From assembly GCF_020523925.1 (NCBI RefSeq), contig NZ_JAJAPW010000001.1:372001-436000 (forward strand): a DNA stretch of 64,000 nucleotides, in the 5' to 3' direction. The DNA comes from Neotamlana laminarinivorans. GTDB taxonomy: Bacteria; Bacteroidota; Bacteroidia; Flavobacteriales; Flavobacteriaceae. The translations under genes and the position numbers were made by a program. Positions 16,063 through 24,094 of the stretch are shown here, one piece after another. How positions within the stretch are numbered: position 1 is the first letter of the stretch; each line of letters opens with the position of its first letter. The notes beneath the pieces were generated by a model. It had not been told where the DNA came from. It worked only from the letters and a program-made list of their open reading frames with translations, and did no database searches.

Positions 16063-18231
16063 TTATTTTTTAGCTTCAACTAATTCTAATTGATCGATGC
16101 TAACATTTGTGGTGAACATGCCGTAGTTTACTACAGCTTTATTTTTTTCTATTTTATCAATCGAGCCAACCGATCGGCCATCTTCTAGACGTACACGATC
16201 GCCAACTTTTAAAGTAGGTTTTGGCTTTGGTGGTTGTTTAGCCTTAAGTTCTTTTTCCTTTTTCTTTTTGGTTCGTATGACTTCAACCTTTTTTTCAACT
16301 TCTTGTTTTATTTTTTGCTCTTTAGCTTTTTCAACCTTTTTTTGCTTTGCTGTTTTACGTTTACGCTTAGAGTTTTCAATTTGAACCAGTTTAAAAAGCT
16401 CGCCCATTAACTCGCGTTTTTGTTTGTTGTTGAAATATTTTTCGGCTAAATCGTCAATTTTTTGTCCTAAGTAAATTAAACGTTGATTGCTATCGTATAA
16501 TTCTTGATAGCTTTCTAATTTCTTCTGAATTTTGCCGTTAATTTCTTCAAGTTTATCGGCTTCTTCACTTTTCTTTTTCTCGTTAGCTTTTAACGATTCT
16601 CCTGTTTTTTGAAGCCTCGATCGTTCTTTTTGAAGCTTAGCAATTGTAGCATCAAAGCGTACTTTGCTGCGTTCTATCTTCTTTTTAGCTCGATTAATTA
16701 AACTATACGGAATACCGTTTTTCTGGGCGACTTCAAACGTAAAACTACTTCCGGCTTGACCAATAACCAATTTAAACAAAGGCTCTAAAGTACGCTCATC
16801 GAATAACATATTAGCGTTTAACATGTGTGGTAATTCGTTGGCTAAAATTTTAAGGTTAGAGTAGTGGGTTGTTATTATGCCAAATGCTTCCCGATGGTAA
16901 AATTCCTCCAGAAAAGTTTCGGCTAAAGCGCCACCCAATTCAGGATCACTACCTGTACCAAACTCATCAATTAAAAACAATGTGTTTTTGTTGCATTTAC
17001 GCAAAAAATAATTCATTTGTTTTAACCTGTAACTGTAAGTACTTAAATGGTTTTCAATGGATTGATTATCGCCAATATCACTCAAAATTCTATCAAAAAT
17101 ATACGCCGAACTACGCTCGTGTACCGGAATTAACATGCCACTTTGCAACATGGCTTGAAGTAAGCCTATGGTTTTTAGGGTGATACTTTTTCCTCCGGCA
17201 TTTGGTCCGGAAATTACAATAATGCGGCTATCAGCTTTTAACGTTATAGTTTGCGGATAAGTAACTTCCTTTTTCTTTAAGTTATTTAAATAGAGTAGCG
17301 GATGGTAAGCATCGCGTAAAAACATACTTTTATCTCCCGAAAAATGCGGTAAAATAGCGTTTAAAGATTGGGCGTATTTCGCTTTCGCGGAAATTACGTC
17401 AAGTTCAATTAAAAAGACTTGATAATCTTTTAAAAGCGGTAAAAACGGACGAATATAATTGGTGACTTCTTTTAAAATACGAATAATTTCTTCTTTTTCT
17501 TCGTATTCTAAATTGCTTAATTCTCTGGTGTGTTGTAATGTAGTTTCTGGTTCAATATAAACAATACTTCCTGTTTTACTACTGCCCATTATGGAGCCTT
17601 TTACCTTACGACGATACATGGCTTTTACGGCTAAAACACGTCGGTTTTCAACAACAGTTTCGCGAATATCATCTAAATAATCTAAATTATTATAGGTTGT
17701 TAATGCCGAGGTAAAACTCGCATTAATTTTACCTTTTATAATGTTTATAGCTTGCCTTAACTGTTCTAAAAGTGCAGAAGCATTGTTTTTAATTTCGCCA
17801 AAACGGTCTACAATACTGTTTATTTTTTCAATAATAAGTTTTGTAACCTCAATATGAGAAGCAAAAGCGCAAAGTGTTGGATAATACTCTTCGAACTTTT
17901 TTAAGAATACAACAATTTCGTTTGCTGTGGTTGATATGGCTACAATTTTTTTTAAGCTATGTACTTCTAAATAAGTGTTTTCAATTTTTAAAAGCTTAAG
18001 CTCTTTTGTAATATCATCGAAACCATGATTTGGTATGCGGTTTTCGTTGGTAAATGATGCGACATATTCGTTGGTTAGATTTAACGAAAAAAACAGTTCT
18101 TCTTTAGTTTTATAAGGTGAAATTTCCAGCGCTTTAACATGGCCTAATTCGGTAATACAATGTTCGCTTACCTGTTGTAAAACTTTGGGGAATTCTAAAT
18201 CTTGTAATGTTTTTTCGTGAATATGAATCAT
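16063..18231 (-). CDS. MutS2-family DNA-binding ATPase, lacking the Smr nuclease domain
   Basis: 722 residues. The N-terminal part follows the MutS2 pattern (LEFPKVLQQVSEHC; ETVVENRRVLAVKAMYRRKVKG). The ATPase has Walker A GPNAGGKS (about residues 341-348), Walker B and signature DEFGTGSDPELGGALAETF (about 422-440), and THYSNLK. A long charged coiled coil then leads to a small KOW/SH3-like end (LKVGDRVRLEDGRSVGSIDKI). MutS2 proteins of about 780 residues end in an Smr endonuclease domain; here the protein stops after the KOW-like part, so nuclease activity is not expected from sequence. Roles known for the family are inhibition of recombination and rescue of collided ribosomes. A GC-rich partial palindrome lies at 17377-17393. 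A 228-bp gap separates it from recG upstream. Confidence 0.88.
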   Translation of the reverse strand: MIHIHEKTLQDLEFPKVLQQVSEHCITELGHVKALEISPYKTKEELFFSLNLTNEYVASFTNENRIPNHGFDDITKELKLLKIENTYLEVHSLKKIVAISTTANEIVVFLKKFEEYYPTLCAFASHIEVTKLIIEKINSIVDRFGEIKNNASALLEQLRQAINIIKGKINASFTSALTTYNNLDYLDDIRETVVENRRVLAVKAMYRRKVKGSIMGSSKTGSIVYIEPETTLQHTRELSNLEYEEKEEIIRILKEVTNYIRPFLPLLKDYQVFLIELDVISAKAKYAQSLNAILPHFSGDKSMFLRDAYHPLLYLNNLKKKEVTYPQTITLKADSRIIVISGPNAGGKSITLKTIGLLQAMLQSGMLIPVHERSSAYIFDRILSDIGDNQSIENHLSTYSYRLKQMNYFLRKCNKNTLFLIDEFGTGSDPELGGALAETFLEEFYHREAFGIITTHYSNLKILANELPHMLNANMLFDERTLEPLFKLVIGQAGSSFTFEVAQKNGIPYSLINRAKKKIERSKVRFDATIAKLQKERSRLQKTGESLKANEKKKSEEADKLEEINGKIQKKLESYQELYDSNQRLIYLGQKIDDLAEKYFNNKQKRELMGELFKLVQIENSKRKRKTAKQKKVEKAKEQKIKQEVEKKVEVIRTKKKKEKELKAKQPPKPKPTLKVGDRVRLEDGRSVGSIDKIEKNKAVVNYGMFTTNVSIDQLELVEAKK
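17377..17393. repeat. GC-rich near-palindrome in mutS2
   Basis: TTTCGCTTTCGCGGAAA, an imperfect palindrome sharing the core CGCTTYCGCGGAA with the perfect palindrome at 6340-6355. It encodes the ISAKAK segment with rare TCC and GCG codons. Confidence 0.55.
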
Positions 18232-18430
18232 TCTTTTTACTAAACCGCTTTTATTGAAGTTGCAAATTTAAGCAATTACTTAACAAGTTTAAACACGTAA
18301 CGTTTGCTTCATTATAACGAGTTATTTAACAGAGTGTTACTTTAGTTTAACAAAAATGTAACAAGCTCGAAGACTTTTTAGAATATTTTTACATTATAAG
18401 TTTCATCAATCATCAAACCATCAGTTACTT

Positions 18431-18458
18431 AGCTCAATTAATTTGATTTAATTGGGCT
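18431..18458 (-). terminator. hairpin directly after recG
   Basis: 11-bp stem AGCTCAATTAA / TTAATTGGGCT (one G-U type pair) with a 6-nt loop, starting 2 bp after the recG stop codon. No strong T-run follows on the minus strand, so termination efficiency is uncertain. Confidence 0.5.
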
Positions 18459-18459
18459 T

Positions 18460-20616
18460 TTAACTTATGTAATTCCAAATGTTTTTAAACTTAGCGAGTT
18501 GTTTATAAGTGTTTAAAATGACTTGATTTTCTGGAGCAGATAAGTTATTGTCGTTTTGTAACGTTTGTTTGGCGTAATATCTAGCACTGTTTAAAATAGC
18601 ATTATCTTTTACAATATCTGCAATCCTAAGGTTTAAAACACCACTTTGTTGTGTGCCCATTAAATCTCCAGGACCGCGTAGTTTTAAATCGGCTTCGGCA
18701 ATTTCAAAACCATCGTTGGTGCGTACCATAGTTTCTAAACGGGTTTTACTATCGTTGCTAAGTTTATGTCCAGTCATTAAAATACAATAACTCTGTTCTG
18801 CGCCACGACCAACACGTCCGCGTAATTGGTGTAGCTGCGACAAACCAAAACGTTCGGCGCTTTCAATTATCATAACCGAAGCATTTGGCACGTTAACACC
18901 AACTTCAATAACGGTTGTTGCCACCATAATTTGTGTCTCGCCTTTTATAAAACGTTGCATTTCGTATTCTTTATCGTCGGGTTTCATTTGCCCGTGAACA
19001 ATAGAAATTTGATATTCCGGCATGGGGAAATCTCTAGAAATACTTTCGTAACCATCCATTAAATCTTTGTAATCCATTTTTTCGCTTTCTTGAATTAATG
19101 GATATACAACATACACTTGTCGGCCTTTTTTAATTTCATCTCGAATAAATCGGAAAACATTAAGCCTGTTTTTATCATAGCGATGTACGGTTTTAATTGG
19201 TTTACGCCCCGGAGGCAATTCATCGATTATTGAAATATCTAAATCACCATAAACAGACATAGCTAGTGTTCGTGGAATTGGAGTTGCGGTCATCACTAAA
19301 ATGTGAGGAGGAATATAGCCCACTTCATTTTTTGCTTCTTCCTCATGGGAGGATTGAGGAGGGCTTGTTGGCCCTTTTTTCCATAATTTGCTTCGTTGTG
19401 CTACACCAAATCGATGTTGTTCATCAACAATAGCCAGCCCTAAATTTTTAAATTTCACTTTGTCTTCAAGCAAGGCATGAGTGCCAATTAATATTTGTAA
19501 TTCGCCATTTTCAAGACTTTCATGAATTATTCTTCGTTTTGAAGTTTTAGTTGAACCAGTAAGTATTTCTATGTTGATATTCAGTTTTTTACAATATTCC
19601 TGCAATCCGTTATAATGTTGAACTGACAAAATTTCAGTTGGCGCCATTAAACAGGCTTGGTAATCGTTGTCAAGCGCCATGAGCATTGACATTAGCGCGA
19701 CTATGGTTTTGCCAGAACCCACATCGCCTTGTAAAAGTCGGTTCATTTGGGCTTGACTACCTAAATCGGCACGAATTTCTTTTAAAACACGCTTTTGTGC
19801 ATTGGTTAAATTAAAGGGTAAATACTCATTAAAAAAGGTATTAAAATAGTTGCCAACTTTTTCGAATGGCAACCCTTTAATTTTCTTTTTATGAATTAAA
19901 TTTTTAATGATTAATTGTAACTGTATGTAAAATAATTCTTCAAATTTTAATCGAAATTGTGCTTTATGAAGTAGCTCGGTACTCTTAGGAAAATGAATGT
20001 TAAAAAGGGCTTCAGATTTATTAATTAACTTCAATTCATTTAAAATAGGCTGCGATAAAGTTTCAACAAAACGGCCTTTGGTTTCAATAAAAAGTTGTTG
20101 CATTATTTTGTTCACCACTTTATTGGTAATGCCTTTATTTGATAACTTTTCTGTTGAAGGATAAATAGGTTGCATAGCCGAACGAATGTTTTTTTCATGT
20201 TCTTCTTGCAACTCTAACTCTGGATGCGCCATGTTAAATTTACCGCTAAACCAATTTACTTTACCAAAAGCAACATAAGGTTTGTTGGTTTTAAGGTTGT
20301 CTCGAATCCATTTTTGGCCACGAAACCAAACCAATTCCATAACACCTGTGTCGTCTTGAAAATTAGCGACAAGTCGTTTACCACGTTTTTGAGCTACTTC
20401 TTTGAACCCTGTAATTTTTCCAATAATTTGTACATCGGCATTGGTTTGTTGCAGCTCATTAATCTTGTAATAACGTGTTCTGTCAATATATCTGTTTGGA
20501 AATAAGTTAATTAAATCTTGATAAGTGTAAATTCCCAATTCGCTTTTTAGCAAAGTAGCTCGACTAGGCCCAACGCCTTTTAAATAATCTATGGGTGTTT
20601 GAAGGTTAACAGACAT
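18460..20616 (-). CDS. recG: ATP-dependent DNA helicase RecG
   Basis: 718 residues. The wedge/OB N-terminus opens with TPIDYLKGVGPSRATLLKSE and LFPNRYIDRTRY. Helicase motifs follow: GDVGSGKT (about 297-304), DEQHRFGVAQR (about 399), MTATPIPRTLAMS (about 439), VIEVGVNVPNASVM, and QLRGRVGRG with the RecG-specific C-terminal TRP-type region (RTNDGFEIAEADLKLRGPGDLMGTQQSG contains it). It remodels stalled forks and Holliday junctions. An in-frame extra segment of about 19 residues (roughly 415-433, GPTSPPQSSHEEEAKNEVG) interrupts the normally short link between RSKLWKK and the IPPHILVMTATP motif. Its DNA (19316-19374) is unlike its surroundings. The helicase motifs are intact, so the protein is probably functional. 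Confidence 0.95.
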   Translation of the reverse strand: MSVNLQTPIDYLKGVGPSRATLLKSELGIYTYQDLINLFPNRYIDRTRYYKINELQQTNADVQIIGKITGFKEVAQKRGKRLVANFQDDTGVMELVWFRGQKWIRDNLKTNKPYVAFGKVNWFSGKFNMAHPELELQEEHEKNIRSAMQPIYPSTEKLSNKGITNKVVNKIMQQLFIETKGRFVETLSQPILNELKLINKSEALFNIHFPKSTELLHKAQFRLKFEELFYIQLQLIIKNLIHKKKIKGLPFEKVGNYFNTFFNEYLPFNLTNAQKRVLKEIRADLGSQAQMNRLLQGDVGSGKTIVALMSMLMALDNDYQACLMAPTEILSVQHYNGLQEYCKKLNINIEILTGSTKTSKRRIIHESLENGELQILIGTHALLEDKVKFKNLGLAIVDEQHRFGVAQRSKLWKKGPTSPPQSSHEEEAKNEVGYIPPHILVMTATPIPRTLAMSVYGDLDISIIDELPPGRKPIKTVHRYDKNRLNVFRFIRDEIKKGRQVYVVYPLIQESEKMDYKDLMDGYESISRDFPMPEYQISIVHGQMKPDDKEYEMQRFIKGETQIMVATTVIEVGVNVPNASVMIIESAERFGLSQLHQLRGRVGRGAEQSYCILMTGHKLSNDSKTRLETMVRTNDGFEIAEADLKLRGPGDLMGTQQSGVLNLRIADIVKDNAILNSARYYAKQTLQNDNNLSAPENQVILNTYKQLAKFKNIWNYIS
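19316..19374 (-). repeat. in-frame hairpin-forming insertion in recG
   Basis: About 57 bp coding for a Pro/Ser/Glu-rich stretch not expected in RecG. On the minus strand it holds nested inverted repeats: GGGC-CAACAA-GCCC, TCCTCA-ATCCTCCCA-TGAGGA, and flanking AGCCC/GGGCT. It resembles small palindromic elements that insert in frame into genes. Exact limits are uncertain by a few bases. Confidence 0.55.
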
Positions 20617-20688
20617 AAAAGCGAATTTAAGTTATTTCGTTTAAGATTAAAAGTGCTATTTTGGTCTTATACTTGATGAAGTAATGTT

Positions 20689-22662
20689 ATGAAAAATGTA
20701 CTGTATTTTGTTTTTGGATGCTTTTGTTGGTTTGGTTTTTCGCAACAAACTGATTACGTTGATTTTAAATCTTGCAGAGCTTCAATTGCCTTTGGCAACC
20801 TTCAAAATAAAGAAGTAAAAGGAAAAGCGATTTACGAGTTGAAAATATTAAAAGACACCGATTCTATTTTTTTAGATGCTCAAAATTTTTCAGAAATTAA
20901 ATATATTTTAAATGATGCTATTGAAGGCCATTTATACGATGGTAAACATCTTATTGTAAAACATAAATTCAAAGCAAAAACAAGACACAAACTAGAAATA
21001 GTTTGGGAAACTTCACCTAAAAAAGCTATGTATTTCATAGATTGTGATACTTCGACTGCGCTCAGTATGACAAATATAAGTCCACAAATTTGGACGCAAG
21101 GACAAGGTAAATACACCAGTAATTGGCTACCAAGTATTGACGATATGAACGATAAAATAGAGTTCGATTTAAATATCACCTTCTATAAATATTATCAAGT
21201 TATTGCTAATGGAAAATTAATAGGAAAAGAAGATCATCTTAACAAAACCACTTGGCATTACGACATGCGCAAACCCATGAGCAGCTATTTAGTTGCACTA
21301 GCTATTGGTAAGTACAAGAAAAAAGTTGAAATAGCGAAAAGCGGAATTCCACTAGAAATGTATTATTATCCCGAGGATTCTTCAAAAGTAGAGCCAACAT
21401 ACCGCTACACAAAACAAATGTTCGATTTTCTTGAAGATGAAATTGGAGTTGCTTATCCTTGGCAAAACTATAAACAAGTTCCTGTAAAAGATTTTTTGTA
21501 TGCCGGTATGGAAAATACAAGCTGTACTATTTTTTCTGATGCTTTTATGGTTGATAATGTGGGTTTTGTAGATAAAAACTACGTTAATGTAAATGCACAC
21601 GAACTTGCACACCAGTGGTTTGGCGATTTAGTTACCGAAACCTCGGGAACACACCATTGGTTGCAAGAAGGTTTTGCTACGTATTATTCTTTATTGGCGG
21701 AGAAAGATGTGTTTGGAGAAAACCATTATTACTGGCAACTTTGCGAATATGCGCAAGAATTATACGAGCAAGATAAAGCAGGAGCAGGAACATCTTTACT
21801 AAATCCAAAAGCGAGTAGTACTACATTTTACAAACGCGGTGCTTGGGTACTGCATGCCTTACGAGAAAAAGTAGGAGATAAGCCTTTTAAAAAAGCATTA
21901 AAAAATTATTTGAAGAAACACAAATTTGAAAATGTTGAAACCAATGATTTTGTAACTGAAGTTGAAAAATATAGCAAAACTGATTTATCGGAGTTTGTAG
22001 AAACTTGGTTAATGGCTGAAACCTTTAATTATGATGATGCTTTACTAAGCTTAAAAAAATCGACTTATATAAATGAGTACCTTATGGTAGATTGTGAGGT
22101 TTATAGCTCAAAATGTAAAGAATATTTACAATCTTGGATATCCGATGAAGCAAAAATAAAAGTGATTTATCAAATTCCAGATAAAATTACCATTGAAGAT
22201 TTTAAAAACCCATTAAAAGTACGTCAAGCTATAGCACGTTTTGTAACTAAAATTCCACCTCGATTACAATCTGAATATGAAGAATTGTTAAATGATGAAT
22301 CTTATCAAACCATTGAAGAAGCTTTATTTAATTTATGGACTAATTTCCCTCTAAATCGCTCTAAATATCTTGAAAAAACAGAACATATTATCGGTTTTAG
22401 TAATAAAAATATAAGACAATTATGGTTGACATTAGCTTTGGTAACGGATAATTTTAGAAATAACGAAAAGGAAAACTATCTAAAAGAATTAACAGCTTAT
22501 TCAAGTAATAAATTTGATGCAGAAACTAGAATAATGGCATTTAAATATTTAAACCTAATTCAAGCTTGCGAAACTGCTTGTAAACAAAATTTAGAGGATG
22601 CAAAAAAACATCATAGCTGGCAATTATCTAAATTTGCAAAAACTTTTTTAACAAAAAACTAA
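20689..22662 (+). CDS. M1 family metallopeptidase (aminopeptidase N-like), secreted
   Basis: 657 residues with a signal peptide (MKNVLYFVFGCFCWFGFSQQ). The M1 exopeptidase loop is present as YAGMENTSC (about 270-278), the zinc motif as HELAHQWFGD (about 304-313) and the distal Glu in WLQEGFATYYS (about 323). QIWTQGQGKYTSNWLPS precedes them, as in bacterial M1 enzymes. It removes N-terminal residues from peptides in the periplasm. It lacks the long ERAP1-like C-terminal domain of E. coli PepN and instead has about 200 helical residues. An in-frame stretch, DTSTALSMTN (residues 120-129), is encoded by a sequence resembling a dispersed flavobacterial repeat (21046-21075). The patatin gene starts at the next base, so the two form an operon. 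Confidence 0.93.
   Translation: MKNVLYFVFGCFCWFGFSQQTDYVDFKSCRASIAFGNLQNKEVKGKAIYELKILKDTDSIFLDAQNFSEIKYILNDAIEGHLYDGKHLIVKHKFKAKTRHKLEIVWETSPKKAMYFIDCDTSTALSMTNISPQIWTQGQGKYTSNWLPSIDDMNDKIEFDLNITFYKYYQVIANGKLIGKEDHLNKTTWHYDMRKPMSSYLVALAIGKYKKKVEIAKSGIPLEMYYYPEDSSKVEPTYRYTKQMFDFLEDEIGVAYPWQNYKQVPVKDFLYAGMENTSCTIFSDAFMVDNVGFVDKNYVNVNAHELAHQWFGDLVTETSGTHHWLQEGFATYYSLLAEKDVFGENHYYWQLCEYAQELYEQDKAGAGTSLLNPKASSTTFYKRGAWVLHALREKVGDKPFKKALKNYLKKHKFENVETNDFVTEVEKYSKTDLSEFVETWLMAETFNYDDALLSLKKSTYINEYLMVDCEVYSSKCKEYLQSWISDEAKIKVIYQIPDKITIEDFKNPLKVRQAIARFVTKIPPRLQSEYEELLNDESYQTIEEALFNLWTNFPLNRSKYLEKTEHIIGFSNKNIRQLWLTLALVTDNFRNNEKENYLKELTAYSSNKFDAETRIMAFKYLNLIQACETACKQNLEDAKKHHSWQLSKFAKTFLTKN
21046..21075 (-). 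repeat. dispersed-repeat-like sequence inside the M1 peptidase gene
   Basis: Read on the minus strand it contains TGTCATACTGAG and GAGCGCAGTCGAAG in sequence. From memory this matches a short repeat scattered between genes in many Flavobacteriaceae. Here it is in frame and codes for DTSTALSMTN, just before the conserved QIWTQGQG segment. Confidence 0.55.
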
Positions 22663-23571
22663 ATGAAAGCATTAGTAATTTCTGGTGGAGGTAGTAAAGG
22701 CGCTTATGCAGGGGGTGTAGCCGAATATTTAATAAAAGAAAAAGGTAAAAATTACGATATGTTTTTGGGCACATCAACAGGCAGTTTGTTAATTCCTCAT
22801 CTGGCTGCTGGAGAAATCGATAAAATACACCATGTTTATACTAATGTTAAGCAAAGTGATATTTTTAGCGTGAACCCTTTTGTTATTCGAAAAAAAGGCG
22901 ATCGACAGTTTGTTTCTATAGATTTTGTAAACTCTCTTTGGCAATTTATTAAAATGAAACGCACTTTTGGCGAAAGTAAAGCTTTAAAAAGGCATATAAA
23001 AAAGTATTTTACAGAGGCAGATTATGATTTAATTAAACGAAATAAAGAGGATGTTGTAGTTACTGTATCAAACCTTTCTAAGAATTGTGTGGAATATAAG
23101 TCTATAAACGATTATAGCTATGAAGAGTTTTGCGACTGGATTTGGATTTCATGTAATTACATACCTTTTATGTCTTTGGTTAAACGAAACGGTTTTGCTT
23201 ATGCAGATGGTGGCTTAGGTTGTGTTGTACCAATACGCGAAGCCATTTTGCGCGGCGCAACAGAGGTTGATGCGATTATTTTGGATACTGAAAAGCTTGT
23301 TTACAATAAAATAATGGGTAAAAATCCATTTTCATTACTAATTAATTTATTTGGCCATTTGCTAGATCAAGTTGAACGTAGCGATATTGTAATTGGCAAA
23401 CTTGCAGCCAAAAACAAAAACGTACAACTAAACCTATATTATACACCATCACGTTTAACCGAAAATGCATTAATTTTTAATAAAAAATTAATGAAAGAAT
23501 GGTGGCAGCAAGGTTATGATTATGCAAAAGATAAATTTAGCAACTCAAGTTCTAATGAGCTTAGAGATTAA
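22663..23571 (+). CDS. patatin-like phospholipase
   Basis: 302 residues. Oxyanion-hole loop GGGSKGAYAGG (residues 8-18), nucleophile elbow GTSTG with Ser38, and the dyad aspartate in ADGG (about residue 181) give a complete Ser-Asp patatin site. No signal peptide, so it is a cytosolic or membrane-associated lipid acyl hydrolase. The start codon follows the stop of the M1 peptidase gene with no gap, indicating co-transcription and probably translational coupling. Substrate unknown; bacterial patatins of this size hydrolyse phospholipids or acylglycerols. Confidence 0.88.
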   Translation: MKALVISGGGSKGAYAGGVAEYLIKEKGKNYDMFLGTSTGSLLIPHLAAGEIDKIHHVYTNVKQSDIFSVNPFVIRKKGDRQFVSIDFVNSLWQFIKMKRTFGESKALKRHIKKYFTEADYDLIKRNKEDVVVTVSNLSKNCVEYKSINDYSYEEFCDWIWISCNYIPFMSLVKRNGFAYADGGLGCVVPIREAILRGATEVDAIILDTEKLVYNKIMGKNPFSLLINLFGHLLDQVERSDIVIGKLAAKNKNVQLNLYYTPSRLTENALIFNKKLMKEWWQQGYDYAKDKFSNSSSNELRD

Positions 23572-24090
23572 TTACCAAATCTCAGAAATTTCATCTTTTA
23601 AAAAAGACAATGCAGTACTACTAGGCGATTTACGTTCCATCATTTCATTTAAAATAACCTCACGTAATTTATTTGCAGTATCTGTTTTCTCTTGCATACT
23701 TGCTTTTCTTATTAATTGTATAGTTGCGTTTTTTGATGTAGTTATAACATTCCAACAGCGATCGCTCATGTATATTTGCTGAGATAAGTTATGTTCAAAC
23801 TCTTGTTCTATATTTTGAATTAATAGGCTTTCGTAAGCATTTTTATCGTCGCTTAATGGATTTATTCTTATCATTAATTTAGATGGAGAAATGCGTTCTA
23901 AAAAAAGCACCATACGTTCGTAAGCCTGCAAACGTGTTGGTAAAGCATTTACTTGTAAATCTTTTTTTAATAAAAATCTACGTCGTCCATCTTCGTTTTG
24001 TGTGTGTGTTTTAAAAAAATAGTAAGCAATTAAACCTGTAACAATTGTAGGTATGCAATATAGGGCTAAGTCTATTATTCGATCTGTCAT
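23572..24090 (-). CDS. conserved hypothetical single-pass membrane protein
   Basis: 172 residues. One N-terminal membrane segment (about residues 7-26, LALYCIPTIVTGLIAYYFF) is followed by a charged, mostly helical cytosolic part (RLQAYERMVLFLERISP; IEQEFEHNLSQQIYMSDRCW; KLREVILNEM). I think it matches a flavobacterial domain of unknown function found in proteins of this length, but I cannot name the family securely. It lies 4 bp downstream of the glutamate-synthase-like gene on the same strand, so the two are probably one transcript. Its 3' end abuts the convergent patatin gene without a gap. No catalytic motif seen. Confidence 0.6.
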   Translation of the reverse strand: MTDRIIDLALYCIPTIVTGLIAYYFFKTHTQNEDGRRRFLLKKDLQVNALPTRLQAYERMVLFLERISPSKLMIRINPLSDDKNAYESLLIQNIEQEFEHNLSQQIYMSDRCWNVITTSKNATIQLIRKASMQEKTDTANKLREVILNEMMERKSPSSTALSFLKDEISEIW

Positions 24091-24094
24091 TATG

